Source: an uncultured Clostridia bacterium | GTDB lineage: Bacteria > Bacillota > Clostridia > Christensenellales > Aristaeellaceae | Reading direction: 5' to 3' | Length of the DNA stretch: 8,146 nucleotides | Assembly (NCBI GenBank): GCA_934615235.1 | Contig: CAKTTL010000110.1 | Location: 1-8,146, forward strand | In this document: positions 1-5,801 of the stretch, one piece after another | How the letters are laid out: the number at the start of each line of letters is the position of its first letter | Numbering within the stretch: the first letter of the stretch is position 1 | Notes under the pieces: model-generated | What the model was told of the DNA's origin: nothing | The model's database searches: none | What the model saw: only the letters and a program-made list of their open reading frames with translations | Position numbers and translations under genes: made by a program

Positions 1-37
1 GGGACGTTCTTTCTCCTGAAAGAACGCCCCCTCTCGC
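1..37 (-). repeat. Hairpin repeat, AGGA-loop family (copy C, cut by window edge)
   Basis: Read on the minus strand, arms at 18-37 and 1-13 pair around the loop AGGA (14-17; TCCT on the plus strand). The inner core CTTTC-AGGA-GAAAG matches the hairpins at 7828-7871 and 7965-8008, and the outer end GCGAGAGGG matches 7965-8008. There is one mismatch in the visible stem (A4 opposite C27). The outer 7 nt of one arm lie beyond the window. The hairpin is downstream of the spoIID-like gene in gene sense and is preceded by a purine run and TTTTTT (38-63 on the minus strand). The T-run lies before the stem rather than after it, so this is not a canonical intrinsic terminator in spoIID sense. Confidence 0.8.
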
Positions 38-63
38 AAAAAACCCCCGTCCCTCTCTCCCTC

Positions 64-1017
64 TTAATACGCTTTCTCAACGGTCACGTCCTTAAAATAC
101 GATTCCACGATTTGTTCGGCGGTTTTGCCGGAGGCGGCCTGGGCGTAGGCGCCCCACTGGCTCATACCGACGCCGTGGCCGTAGCCGCGGCCCTCCATTT
201 CGACGCGGTTGCCCTCCAGGGCGAGGTTGGTGAGAAAAGTGGAGCGCATTTTGGTGGAGCCGAGGGCGATGCGGAAATCGGCTGCGTTGACGGACACGCC
301 GCCGAACTCGAGGGTCACGGCCCGGCCGGACGCGCCGCGCTCGCCGATGCGCGCGCCGGAAACGGTCTGGACGGCGGCTCCCGCGGCGTTAGCCGCCCTG
401 ATAATTTCTTCGGCGGTGAAGGAAGCCTGCCAGGCTTTCGCGTCCGCGGGCGCGTCGTCGCTCTCCTGACCGGGGGCGATTTTGATATAGCCGGGCTCGG
501 CGGCCTTCCAGTTGAGGCCTTCCTTCGCGCCGGCGGTCATGCCGCCGGAATGGGCGTGGAACCAGGCGTAGATCAGCGTGCCGTCCGAGACGAGCACCTG
601 GCCGCGCGTTTCAGCGACGGCGCGGCGGATGCGGTCGTCGACGGCGGCCGCGTCGTAGGCCTGCGCTTCTTCGACGTCGGTGGAGATGTCCGCGCCGGGA
701 TAGCGGCTTTCCTTTTCCGCCATGAACTTCAGCACGAACGTGCGGGCGAGGATGGCCTGCGCCTTGAGGGCCTCGAGCGGCCAGTCGCTGCGCATTTCAC
801 CCGCGAGCACGCCGCAGAGGTAATCCTCGAGCGGCATGGTTTCAACCTGTTCGGCGTCGACGACGTAAACCTTGAGGGCGGGCTCGCCGTTTTCGAGGGT
901 TTGCAGTTTTTCGGGCAGCTGAAACGACGGCGCGGCGTTGAGCCCCTGCGGCTGCGAGCAGGCGCAGGCGAGCAGCGGCACGAGCAGCAGCGCGAGCAGA
1001 CGGAGCGTCTTTTTCAT
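64..1017 (-). CDS. spoIID: SpoIID/LytB-domain lipoprotein (stage II sporulation protein D-like)
   Basis: The predicted protein is 317 aa. SpoIID is a peptidoglycan lytic transglycosylase that works with SpoIIP and SpoIIM during engulfment of the forespore. Visible here are an N-terminal MKK followed by a Leu-rich hydrophobic segment ending in LLAC-ACS, which looks like a lipobox (Cys18 or Cys20). The SpoIID domain follows: PLEDYLCGVLAGEM, whose Glu (residue 74) sits where the family's catalytic Glu is found; LKAQAILARTFVL; FHAHSGGMT (about 153-161); and the C-terminal GYGHGVGMSQWGAYA. These motifs are strong. Two in-frame ATGs lie at 1023 and 1017. AGGGGG (1025-1030, minus strand) is only about 1 nt from the first but 7 nt from the second, so 1017 is chosen. 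B. subtilis SpoIID is usually described as anchored by an N-terminal helix, so the lipobox is a variation. A general SpoIID/LytB amidase-enhancer protein is the alternative. The gene is divergent from the MATE gene, and no murA or spoIIQ neighbour is seen. Confidence 0.85.
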   Translation of the reverse strand: MKKTLRLLALLLVPLLACACSQPQGLNAAPSFQLPEKLQTLENGEPALKVYVVDAEQVETMPLEDYLCGVLAGEMRSDWPLEALKAQAILARTFVLKFMAEKESRYPGADISTDVEEAQAYDAAAVDDRIRRAVAETRGQVLVSDGTLIYAWFHAHSGGMTAGAKEGLNWKAAEPGYIKIAPGQESDDAPADAKAWQASFTAEEIIRAANAAGAAVQTVSGARIGERGASGRAVTLEFGGVSVNAADFRIALGSTKMRSTFLTNLALEGNRVEMEGRGYGHGVGMSQWGAYAQAASGKTAEQIVESYFKDVTVEKAY

Positions 1018-1109
1018 GGTCATTCCCCCTTTTTATAACTATCATGCCGGAGCGGGAGAAAGATTATGCGGCCGTTTGCGGGGAGATGCGGGGGCTTGCG
1101 GAAAAAAGA

Positions 1110-1138
1110 TTGCGCGGGAGCGCAGAAAAGTATACAAT
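1110..1138 (+). promoter_or_regulatory. Sigma-A type promoter of the MATE gene with small dyads
   Basis: The -35 hexamer TTGCGC (1110-1115) and the -10 hexamer TACAAT (1133-1138) are 17 bp apart. Transcription would start near 1145, about 35 nt before the chosen ATG. A short inverted repeat TGCGC-GGGA-GCGCA (1111-1124) overlaps the -35 and the spacer, and GTGA-N5-TCAC (1140-1152) covers the likely start point. Either could be a repressor site; that part is inference, and no regulator gene is adjacent. The 5' leader is too short for a riboswitch. Confidence 0.6.
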
Positions 1139-1179
1139 AGTGACAATTTCACAGCGCTATGCCGGACGGGGGAGAGCAA

Positions 1180-2505
1180 ATGAATCGACTGAAGGGCAAC
1201 CGGGAGGTTGCCTTCGCCGCGCCGATTATTCTGGAGAATCTGATCACAACGGGCATCGGGCTCGTTTTTTCCGCCGTTATTGGCGGCATCAGCGGGAGCG
1301 CGCTGGCGGCGATGGGGCTGGTGAACACGTTTGTCAACGTCGTCAACTCGTCGATGGGCTTTCTGATGACGGGCTCTACGGTGCTGACGGCGCGGCTCGT
1401 CGGCGAGGACGACAGGGCGCGCACCTCGCGCGCGGTGGAGCAGGCGATTCTGCTGGCGATTCTCGTCGGCTGCGCGGTGACGATCGTATGCGAAGCGCTG
1501 GGCGTAACGATTCTGCGGCCGCTTCTGCACGCGAAGGATGACGCGACGTTCGCCGAGGGCCTGCAGTATTACCGGATGATCGTTCTCTCGTTCCCGTTTT
1601 TGATTCTGTATAACGCGATGGTGGGCATGCTGCGCGCGTCGGGCGAATCCCGCGCGTCGCTGGGCGGCGCGATCGTGGTGAACGTGACGCAGATGACGGC
1701 CGCGTGGCTGTTCATTTCCGTTTTGAAGATGGAAATGCTGGGCGCGGGGCTTGCGTACGTCGCGTGCCGGCTGGCGGGCGCGACGGTGCTGTTCTTCGTC
1801 TGCCTGCGAAACCACCGGCATTTTACGCTGCATGTGAAAAATATCTTCCGGCCCGACCGGGCGGTGATGGGACATATCTGCCGTCTGGGCGCGCCGAACG
1901 TGCTGGAATCGGTTTCCGTGCAGTTTGCGTACCTGCTGGCCAACTCGCTGGCGATGGGCCTGGGCACGCACGAAGCGAGCGTGTATCAGATTTCCAACAC
2001 GCTCAACAGCTTCTCCTCGCTGCCGCAGACGATCGTTTCGACCGTTTCGGTGACGCTGATCGGCAATCTCCTTGGCGCGAAGCGCTACGATGAAGCGAAA
2101 AAATGCCAGCGCCGCCTGCTGGCCGTCAGCCTGACGGCGGCCGTTACGCTGGGGCTGTGCATGGCGATCTTCAGCTATCCGCTTTCCGGGCTGTATACGA
2201 AGGACGAAACCGTGCAGCGCGAATGCGTGAAGGTGATGTGGCTGATGATCGGCTACGCGTTCTTCGGCCTGCTCATCAACCTCAACGATCCGATCCTGCG
2301 CGTGGCGGGCGATATGCGTTATGTGATGGGCTACACGGTGCTGCTGGTATGGGGGCTGCGGCTGCCGTTCACGTGGCTGTTCTGCTATGTGCTGGATATG
2401 GGCGCGTTCGGCGTGCAGCTGGCGAATATCGTCAGCCTCGTCGCCCGCGCGGCGGCAGGGGTGCTGCGCATCCGCAGGGGAAAATGGGTTTACCTCAAGG
2501 TATGA
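1180..2505 (+). CDS. MATE-family multidrug/cation efflux transporter
   Basis: The predicted inner-membrane protein is 441 aa, close to the usual MATE length of about 450, with about twelve hydrophobic segments in two halves. MATE transporters export drugs, metabolites or toxic organic cations using Na+ or H+ gradients. The opening (REVAFAAPIILENLITTGIG, then GLVNTFVNVVNSSMGFLMTG) fits the first helices. GMLRASGESR (near residue 147) resembles the GxLRGxGDTR loop between the halves, and a second-half counterpart is DPILRVAGDMR. An upstream in-frame ATG at 1159 exists, but GGGGGAGAG (1168-1176) is correctly spaced for the ATG at 1180, and the seven extra residues would encode that ribosome-binding site. 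The gene has its own promoter. Its last 11 bp overlap the 3' end of the convergent HAD gene. The family is confident; the substrate cannot be told. Confidence 0.88.
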   Translation: MNRLKGNREVAFAAPIILENLITTGIGLVFSAVIGGISGSALAAMGLVNTFVNVVNSSMGFLMTGSTVLTARLVGEDDRARTSRAVEQAILLAILVGCAVTIVCEALGVTILRPLLHAKDDATFAEGLQYYRMIVLSFPFLILYNAMVGMLRASGESRASLGGAIVVNVTQMTAAWLFISVLKMEMLGAGLAYVACRLAGATVLFFVCLRNHRHFTLHVKNIFRPDRAVMGHICRLGAPNVLESVSVQFAYLLANSLAMGLGTHEASVYQISNTLNSFSSLPQTIVSTVSVTLIGNLLGAKRYDEAKKCQRRLLAVSLTAAVTLGLCMAIFSYPLSGLYTKDETVQRECVKVMWLMIGYAFFGLLINLNDPILRVAGDMRYVMGYTVLLVWGLRLPFTWLFCYVLDMGAFGVQLANIVSLVARAAAGVLRIRRGKWVYLKV

Positions 2506-3142
2506 GCGGTTCTTCCGCGAGCAGCGCGCGGGCCAGCTCCGCCGGGGTATCGTAAACCGCGTCGAATTGCCCGTCGCCGGAGTAGACGTAGCCGAAACCC
2601 GCGCCAAGCGCGGGAAGACCGTTGGCGTGCGCGGCCTGCACGTCCTTGCCGCTGTCGCCGACGAAAACGGCGCGCGCGGGATCGACGCCTTCGAGCAGGC
2701 GCGCGGTCATCGCGTCCTTGACGGGCTCGTCGAAGCCGATGCGCTCGAAAAGCGGCAGCACGCTGCCGAAGGTGAGAAAATCATAGACATGCTCGCGCGT
2801 GCCGGTCGAGGCGATAAAAAGCCGAAGGCCGGCGCATTTTAATTGTTCGAGCATTTCCTTCACGCCCGGAAAGAGCACGCGCTCGCCCATCTCCCGCGCG
2901 ATTTCCGATTGCAGCGGCAGCTGCATGCGCAGAAGCCGCTCGTAAACCGCCTCGCCCGCGTCCGGGAAAACGACGCGGTAAAAATCCATGTTGGACAGCC
3001 CGAAGAGCCGCAGCGACGTTTCGCGCGGGACGGGCGGCAGGCCGAATTTCCGCGCGCAGCGCGCGAGGGATTCCACGTCGCTCTCCAGCGAATCGACGAG
3101 CGTTCCGTCCAGATCGAAGATTACAGCGTCGTATCTGCGCAT
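2495..3142 (-). CDS. HAD-superfamily hydrolase, phosphoglycolate phosphatase-like
   Basis: The protein is 215 aa, normal for a subfamily I HAD phosphatase with a helical cap. All four HAD motifs are present: VIFDLDGTLVDS (nucleophile Asp10, acid/base Asp12), IASTGTRE (Ser112), Lys142 in DEPVKDAM, and VFVGDSGKDVQAA (Asp163 and Asp167 for Mg2+). The cap occupies about residues 18-90. Such enzymes remove phosphate from small metabolites. Phosphoglycolate phosphatase (Gph) or pyrophosphatase PpaX are the nearest named families, but substrate cannot be assigned from sequence alone. The start at 3142 has GGAGGG (3151-3156, minus strand) 8 nt upstream and its own promoter. The gene is divergent from asp23 and overlaps the MATE 3' end by 11 bp. 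Confidence 0.88.
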   Translation of the reverse strand: MRRYDAVIFDLDGTLVDSLESDVESLARCARKFGLPPVPRETSLRLFGLSNMDFYRVVFPDAGEAVYERLLRMQLPLQSEIAREMGERVLFPGVKEMLEQLKCAGLRLFIASTGTREHVYDFLTFGSVLPLFERIGFDEPVKDAMTARLLEGVDPARAVFVGDSGKDVQAAHANGLPALGAGFGYVYSGDGQFDAVYDTPAELARALLAEEPLIP

Positions 3143-3174
3143 GAAAGATTCCCTCCGCTGGAAATGATACGGTT

Positions 3175-3203
3175 ATTATAACGGATTCGCCGCGGTTTGA
3201 CCA
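3175..3203 (-). promoter_or_regulatory. Sigma-A type promoter of the HAD hydrolase gene
   Basis: Read on the minus strand, TGGTCA (3198-3203, 4 of 6 matches to TTGACA) is followed after 17 bp by a perfect TATAAT (3175-3180). Transcription would begin about 25-30 nt before the ATG at 3142. Its -35 is only 24 bp from the -35 of the divergent asp23 promoter. Confidence 0.65.
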
Positions 3204-3227
3204 GACGGAGCCTGAAAATTGCCGCGC

Positions 3228-3256
3228 TTGCGCTGCGGGGGAAAATGCGTTATACT
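3228..3256 (+). promoter_or_regulatory. Sigma-A type promoter of the asp23-fakA operon
   Basis: TTGCGC (3228-3233), a 17-bp spacer and TATACT (3251-3256) form a good housekeeping promoter. The -35 hexamer is the same as in the MATE promoter. The start point would be near 3263, giving a leader of about 43 nt with the Shine-Dalgarno AAGGAGG (3291-3297) 8 nt before the asp23 ATG. GGAGG at 3261-3265 lies at the predicted start point and is probably not used for translation. Confidence 0.65.
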
Positions 3257-3305
3257 AAAAGGAGGCCAGACGCTTTCAGCTTTTGACCCAAAGGAGGATC
3301 ATCTC

Positions 3306-3659
3306 ATGGAGTGCAAAATCACAAACGATTTAGGCACCATTTCGATTACGGAGGACGTGCTGCTGCGCATGGCGGGTTACGCTACGCTCGAATGCTACGG
3401 AATCGTGGCGATGAGCTCCAAGCGCGCGAAGGACGGCATCGTCGAGTGGCTCGGGCGTGAAAACCTGACCCGCGGCGTGCAGCTTCGCCTGACGGAAGAA
3501 GGCAGCATGGATATCGATCTGTATATCGTAGTGGAATACGGGATTTCCATCGTCGCGGTATGCAACAACATCGTCGATACCGTCAAGTACAAGCTTGAAT
3601 CGATGACGGGCGCGAAGGTGAACCGCATCACAATCACCGTGGAAGGGATCCGCGTATAA
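3306..3659 (+). CDS. yloU: Asp23/Gls24-family protein (YloU-like)
   Basis: The protein is 117 aa, typical for the short YloU type of the Asp23/Gls24 (alkaline-shock protein 23) family. Family features are the beta-rich N-terminus (LGTISITEDVLLRMAGYATLE), the conserved CYGIVAMSS, and the C-terminal half with DLYIVVEYGISI, a VKYKLESMTG helix and VNRITITVEGIRV. There is no signal peptide or membrane segment. The family is small and cytoplasmic, sometimes membrane-associated via partners. Its exact role is unclear, although in Firmicutes it nearly always precedes the DAK2/FakA gene. The frame stays open upstream to 3219, but that extension runs through the promoter and lacks a ribosome-binding site. 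The ATG at 3306 with AAGGAGG at 8 nt is clear. fakA begins 18 nt after the stop, so the two are co-transcribed. Confidence 0.92.
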   Translation: MECKITNDLGTISITEDVLLRMAGYATLECYGIVAMSSKRAKDGIVEWLGRENLTRGVQLRLTEEGSMDIDLYIVVEYGISIVAVCNNIVDTVKYKLESMTGAKVNRITITVEGIRV

Positions 3660-3677
3660 ACGAAGGAGGCAGCCTCG

Positions 3678-5306
3678 ATGGCGCAGACAAAAATCGACGG
3701 CCTGCTCTTCCGCGAAATGGTGATGGCGGGAGCGGCGCTGCTTGAAAAGAACAAGGAATCTGTAGACGCGTTAAACGTTTTCCCCGTGCCGGACGGAGAC
3801 ACCGGCACGAACATGACCCTCACGGCGCAGGCCGCCGTGCGCGAGATGAACGCGCATGATTATCCCCGGCTGGACGAAGCGGCCGACGCGCTTGCCAAGG
3901 GCGCGCTGCGCGGCGCGCGCGGCAACTCGGGCGTTATCCTCAGCCAGCTGTTCCGCGGGTTTGCCCGCAGCGTGGCGGGCCTGCAGGACGCGGACGCGGC
4001 GCAGGTTGCGCAGGCGTTCAAATCCGGCGCGGAAACGGCGTATAAGGCCGTGATGAAGCCCAAGGAGGGCACGATTCTTACCGTCGCGCGCGTGATTGCC
4101 GAGACGGCGATTCTCAGGGCGCAGAGCGCCCCCGCCGACATGGAAGGCCTGTTTGCAACGGTACTCTCCAGCGGCGAGGCGATTCTCGCCAAGACGCAGG
4201 ATATGCTGCCTATCCTCAAGCAGGCGGGCGTTGTGGACGCGGGCGGACGCGGCCTGATGCTGATTTATACCGGCATGAACGCGGCGCTGCGCGGCGAAGT
4301 GATCGAAACCGTCACCATGTCCGAGGACGGCGCGGCCAGCTTCGAGGACGATCACGACGCGATCGCCGAATTGAAATACATCTACTGCACCGAGTTCCTG
4401 ATCGACCGCATCCGTCCCGACGCGACGGAGGACGATATCGCGCTGTTCCGCCGCAAGCTCAAGCGAATCGGCGACTGCGTGTTCGTCGTGGGCGATCTGG
4501 CGCTGATTAAGGTACACGTGCACACCAACGACCCCGGCAAGGCGCTGCAGGCAGGCCTCGCGCTGGGCGAACTGGTCAACCTCAAGATCGAGAACATGGC
4601 AGAACAGCGGCGTGAACGCGCCCGCATGGAAGCTGAAAAAGCGCCCGATAAAGAATACGGCATCATCTCTGTTTCCCTGGGCGAAGGCTTCTCGCAGATG
4701 TTCACCGAGATGGGCGTTGACAAGATCGTCGACGGCGGCCAGACGATGAACCCGAGCATCGAATCGCTCGTGAGCGCGATCGACAGCGTACACGCGAAGA
4801 ACGTGTTCGTTTTCCCGAATAACGGCAACGTCATTCTCGCCGCGCAGCAGGCGGCGGAGATTTCCAAGCGGAACGTGTACGTGATCCCGACGAAGAACGT
4901 CGCGATGGGCCTTGCGGGCGTGCTGCAATTCTCCGCGGCGGCAACGCCGGAAGAAAACCTTGCCGCGATGACCGAAGCCGCCGAGCACGTGCGGAGCGGC
5001 ATGATTACCACGGCGATTCGCGACACGCAGTTTGAAGAACTGACGATCCACGAGGGCGACGTAATCGGCCTGTATAACGGGAAGATTTCGGTCTGCGATA
5101 AAGAGCCGGACGAAGTGGCGCGCAAGCTGATGGATATGATGGTGGACGACGAAACGGCGCTCATCAGCGTGTTCTATGGCGAGGGCGCGACGGAGGAGCA
5201 GGCGCAGAAGCTGGCGGAAGAGTTCGGAAAGAAATATCCGGATTGCGACGTCGAAGTGCAGAACGGCGGCCAGCCGACGTATTGTTATCTGTTGGCGGTC
5301 GAATAA
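3678..5306 (+). CDS. fakA: Fatty acid kinase catalytic subunit FakA (DAK2/YloV family)
   Basis: The protein is 542 aa, close to known FakA proteins (about 550 aa). FakA transfers phosphate from ATP to fatty acids bound by a FakB (DegV) partner, feeding acyl-phosphate to PlsX/PlsY for phospholipid synthesis. Domains in order: an N-terminal DAK2 kinase domain (about 1-205) with VFPVPDGDTGTNM (Asp39 and Asp41, metal/ATP site), RGARGNSGVILSQ, KPKEGTILTVAR and VVDAGGRGL; a middle domain with Cys237 and HVH (His280, His282), at positions matching the zinc-binding Cys and two His described for S. aureus FakA; and a C-terminal DegV-like domain (about 325-542) with VSLGEGFSQMF, VDGGQTMNPS and PNNGNVILAA. 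All key residues appear intact. GAAGGAGG sits upstream of the ATG, 18 nt after yloU, so the gene is in the same operon. No fakB is in the window. The stop is followed within 14 nt by the 160-bp repeat array. Confidence 0.93.
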   Translation: MAQTKIDGLLFREMVMAGAALLEKNKESVDALNVFPVPDGDTGTNMTLTAQAAVREMNAHDYPRLDEAADALAKGALRGARGNSGVILSQLFRGFARSVAGLQDADAAQVAQAFKSGAETAYKAVMKPKEGTILTVARVIAETAILRAQSAPADMEGLFATVLSSGEAILAKTQDMLPILKQAGVVDAGGRGLMLIYTGMNAALRGEVIETVTMSEDGAASFEDDHDAIAELKYIYCTEFLIDRIRPDATEDDIALFRRKLKRIGDCVFVVGDLALIKVHVHTNDPGKALQAGLALGELVNLKIENMAEQRRERARMEAEKAPDKEYGIISVSLGEGFSQMFTEMGVDKIVDGGQTMNPSIESLVSAIDSVHAKNVFVFPNNGNVILAAQQAAEISKRNVYVIPTKNVAMGLAGVLQFSAAATPEENLAAMTEAAEHVRSGMITTAIRDTQFEELTIHEGDVIGLYNGKISVCDKEPDEVARKLMDMMVDDETALISVFYGEGATEEQAQKLAEEFGKKYPDCDVEVQNGGQPTYCYLLAVE

Positions 5307-5320
5307 GCAGGCGGTAAAAG

Positions 5321-5479
5321 GCGGAAGGTCCAGGGAACTCAGTTCCCTGGTAGGGGTTATAGGGGGCGAAGCCCCCTAACGTAACCCCAGCCCATAACGG
5401 CGCAGTCGCGCAAAGAAACGCGCAATGTTCGCGCGGAACGCGCGGACGAGCCGACACGGCGGCATGGGTTTGAGAAAAA
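5321..5479 (+). repeat. Tandem ~160-bp structured repeat, unit 1 (diverged)
   Basis: The unit is 159 bp and starts 14 nt after the fakA stop. It contains four stem-loops. The first, 5330-5350, has perfect 10-bp arms around one base. The second, 5353-5388, has an outer GGGGTTA/TAACCCC stem, an inner 8-bp stem and a 3-nt bulge ACG. The third is weak, at 5398-5408. The fourth, 5420-5443, has GCGC and GTTC stems with an AAT bulge. Its second half (5411-5479) differs from unit 2 at 3 of 69 positions, while its first half is much more diverged in sequence but keeps the same stems. No ORF or strong promoter is seen inside. Confidence 0.9.
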
Positions 5480-5639
5480 GCGGGAGGTGCAGGAACCTCA
5501 GGTTCCTGCCGGGGTTATAGGGGCAGCGCCCCTATCGTAACCCCCAGCTTTTCTCGCGGCGCAGCCGCGCAAAGAAACGCGCAATGTTCGCGCGGAACGC
5601 GCGGACGAGCCGATACGGCGGCATGGTATTGAGAAAAAA
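5480..5639 (+). repeat. Tandem ~160-bp structured repeat, unit 2
   Basis: This complete unit is 160 bp and carries the same four stem-loops. They lie at 5489-5509 (10-bp arms around one C), 5511-5544 (GGGGTTA/TAACCCC outer stem, TAGGGGC/GCCCCTA inner stem, bulge TCG), 5555-5569 (CGCGGC-GCA-GCCGCG) and the GCGC/GTTC stem near 5579-5602. It ends in TTGAGAAAAAA leading straight into the next unit. Against unit 1, the first hairpin has three paired changes that all preserve pairing. Confidence 0.92.
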
Positions 5640-5732
5640 GCGGGAGGTGCAGGAACCTCAGGTTCCTGCCGGGGTTATAGGGGCGGCGCCCCTATCGTAA
5701 CCCCCAGCTCTTCTCACGGTGCAGCCGCGCAA
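5640..5732 (+). repeat. Tandem ~160-bp structured repeat, unit 3 (truncated)
   Basis: The first 93 bp of a unit differ from unit 2 at only four positions (5685, 5710, 5716, 5720), then similarity stops abruptly at AACCCC. Hairpins one (5649-5669) and two (5671-5704) are intact. Hairpin three is weakened to a wobble pair plus a mismatch, and hairpin four is missing. After 14 nt a unit head (CGGGAGGTGCAG, from 5748) reappears and leads into the hairpin before recG. Confidence 0.9.
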
Positions 5733-5750
5733 CCCCAAAAACACACCGGG

Positions 5751-5787
5751 AGGTGCAGAGGATCGCGTCCTCCGCGCCTCTCTTTTT
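5751..5787 (+). terminator. Hairpin plus T-tract just before recG (terminator or attenuator)
   Basis: Arms at 5751-5762 and 5768-5779 pair over 12 positions, with one mismatch (A5757/C5773) and one G-T wobble, around loop TCGCG. TTTTT follows at 5783-5787. This has the form of a Rho-independent terminator. It lies only 14 nt before the recG start and 3 nt before its ribosome-binding site. It could end the asp23-fakA transcript or reduce read-through into recG. No clear separate recG promoter was found between it and the gene, so strong termination would be surprising. Confidence 0.5.
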
Positions 5788-5801
5788 ATTGGGAGACAGT
5801 T

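Noticed and set aside
1139..1179. Riboswitch (for example guanidine) ahead of the efflux gene
   Set aside because: The leader predicted from the promoter is about 35 nt, too short for a known aptamer, and no conserved core was recognised.
3219..3305. N-terminal extension of the Asp23-family protein
   Set aside because: It would cover the -35/-10 promoter and the Shine-Dalgarno of the ATG at 3306, and it is not part of the family.
3771..5051. A 426-codon antisense frame over fakA, and a similar 521-codon frame over the MATE gene (1042-2607)
   Set aside because: Both show biased, motif-free compositions (Arg, His, Gln, Ala) and oppose well-supported genes.
5321..5732. Possible CRISPR array
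   Set aside because: The repeating unit is about 160 bp, contiguous with no unique spacers, present fewer than three full times, and no cas gene is nearby.
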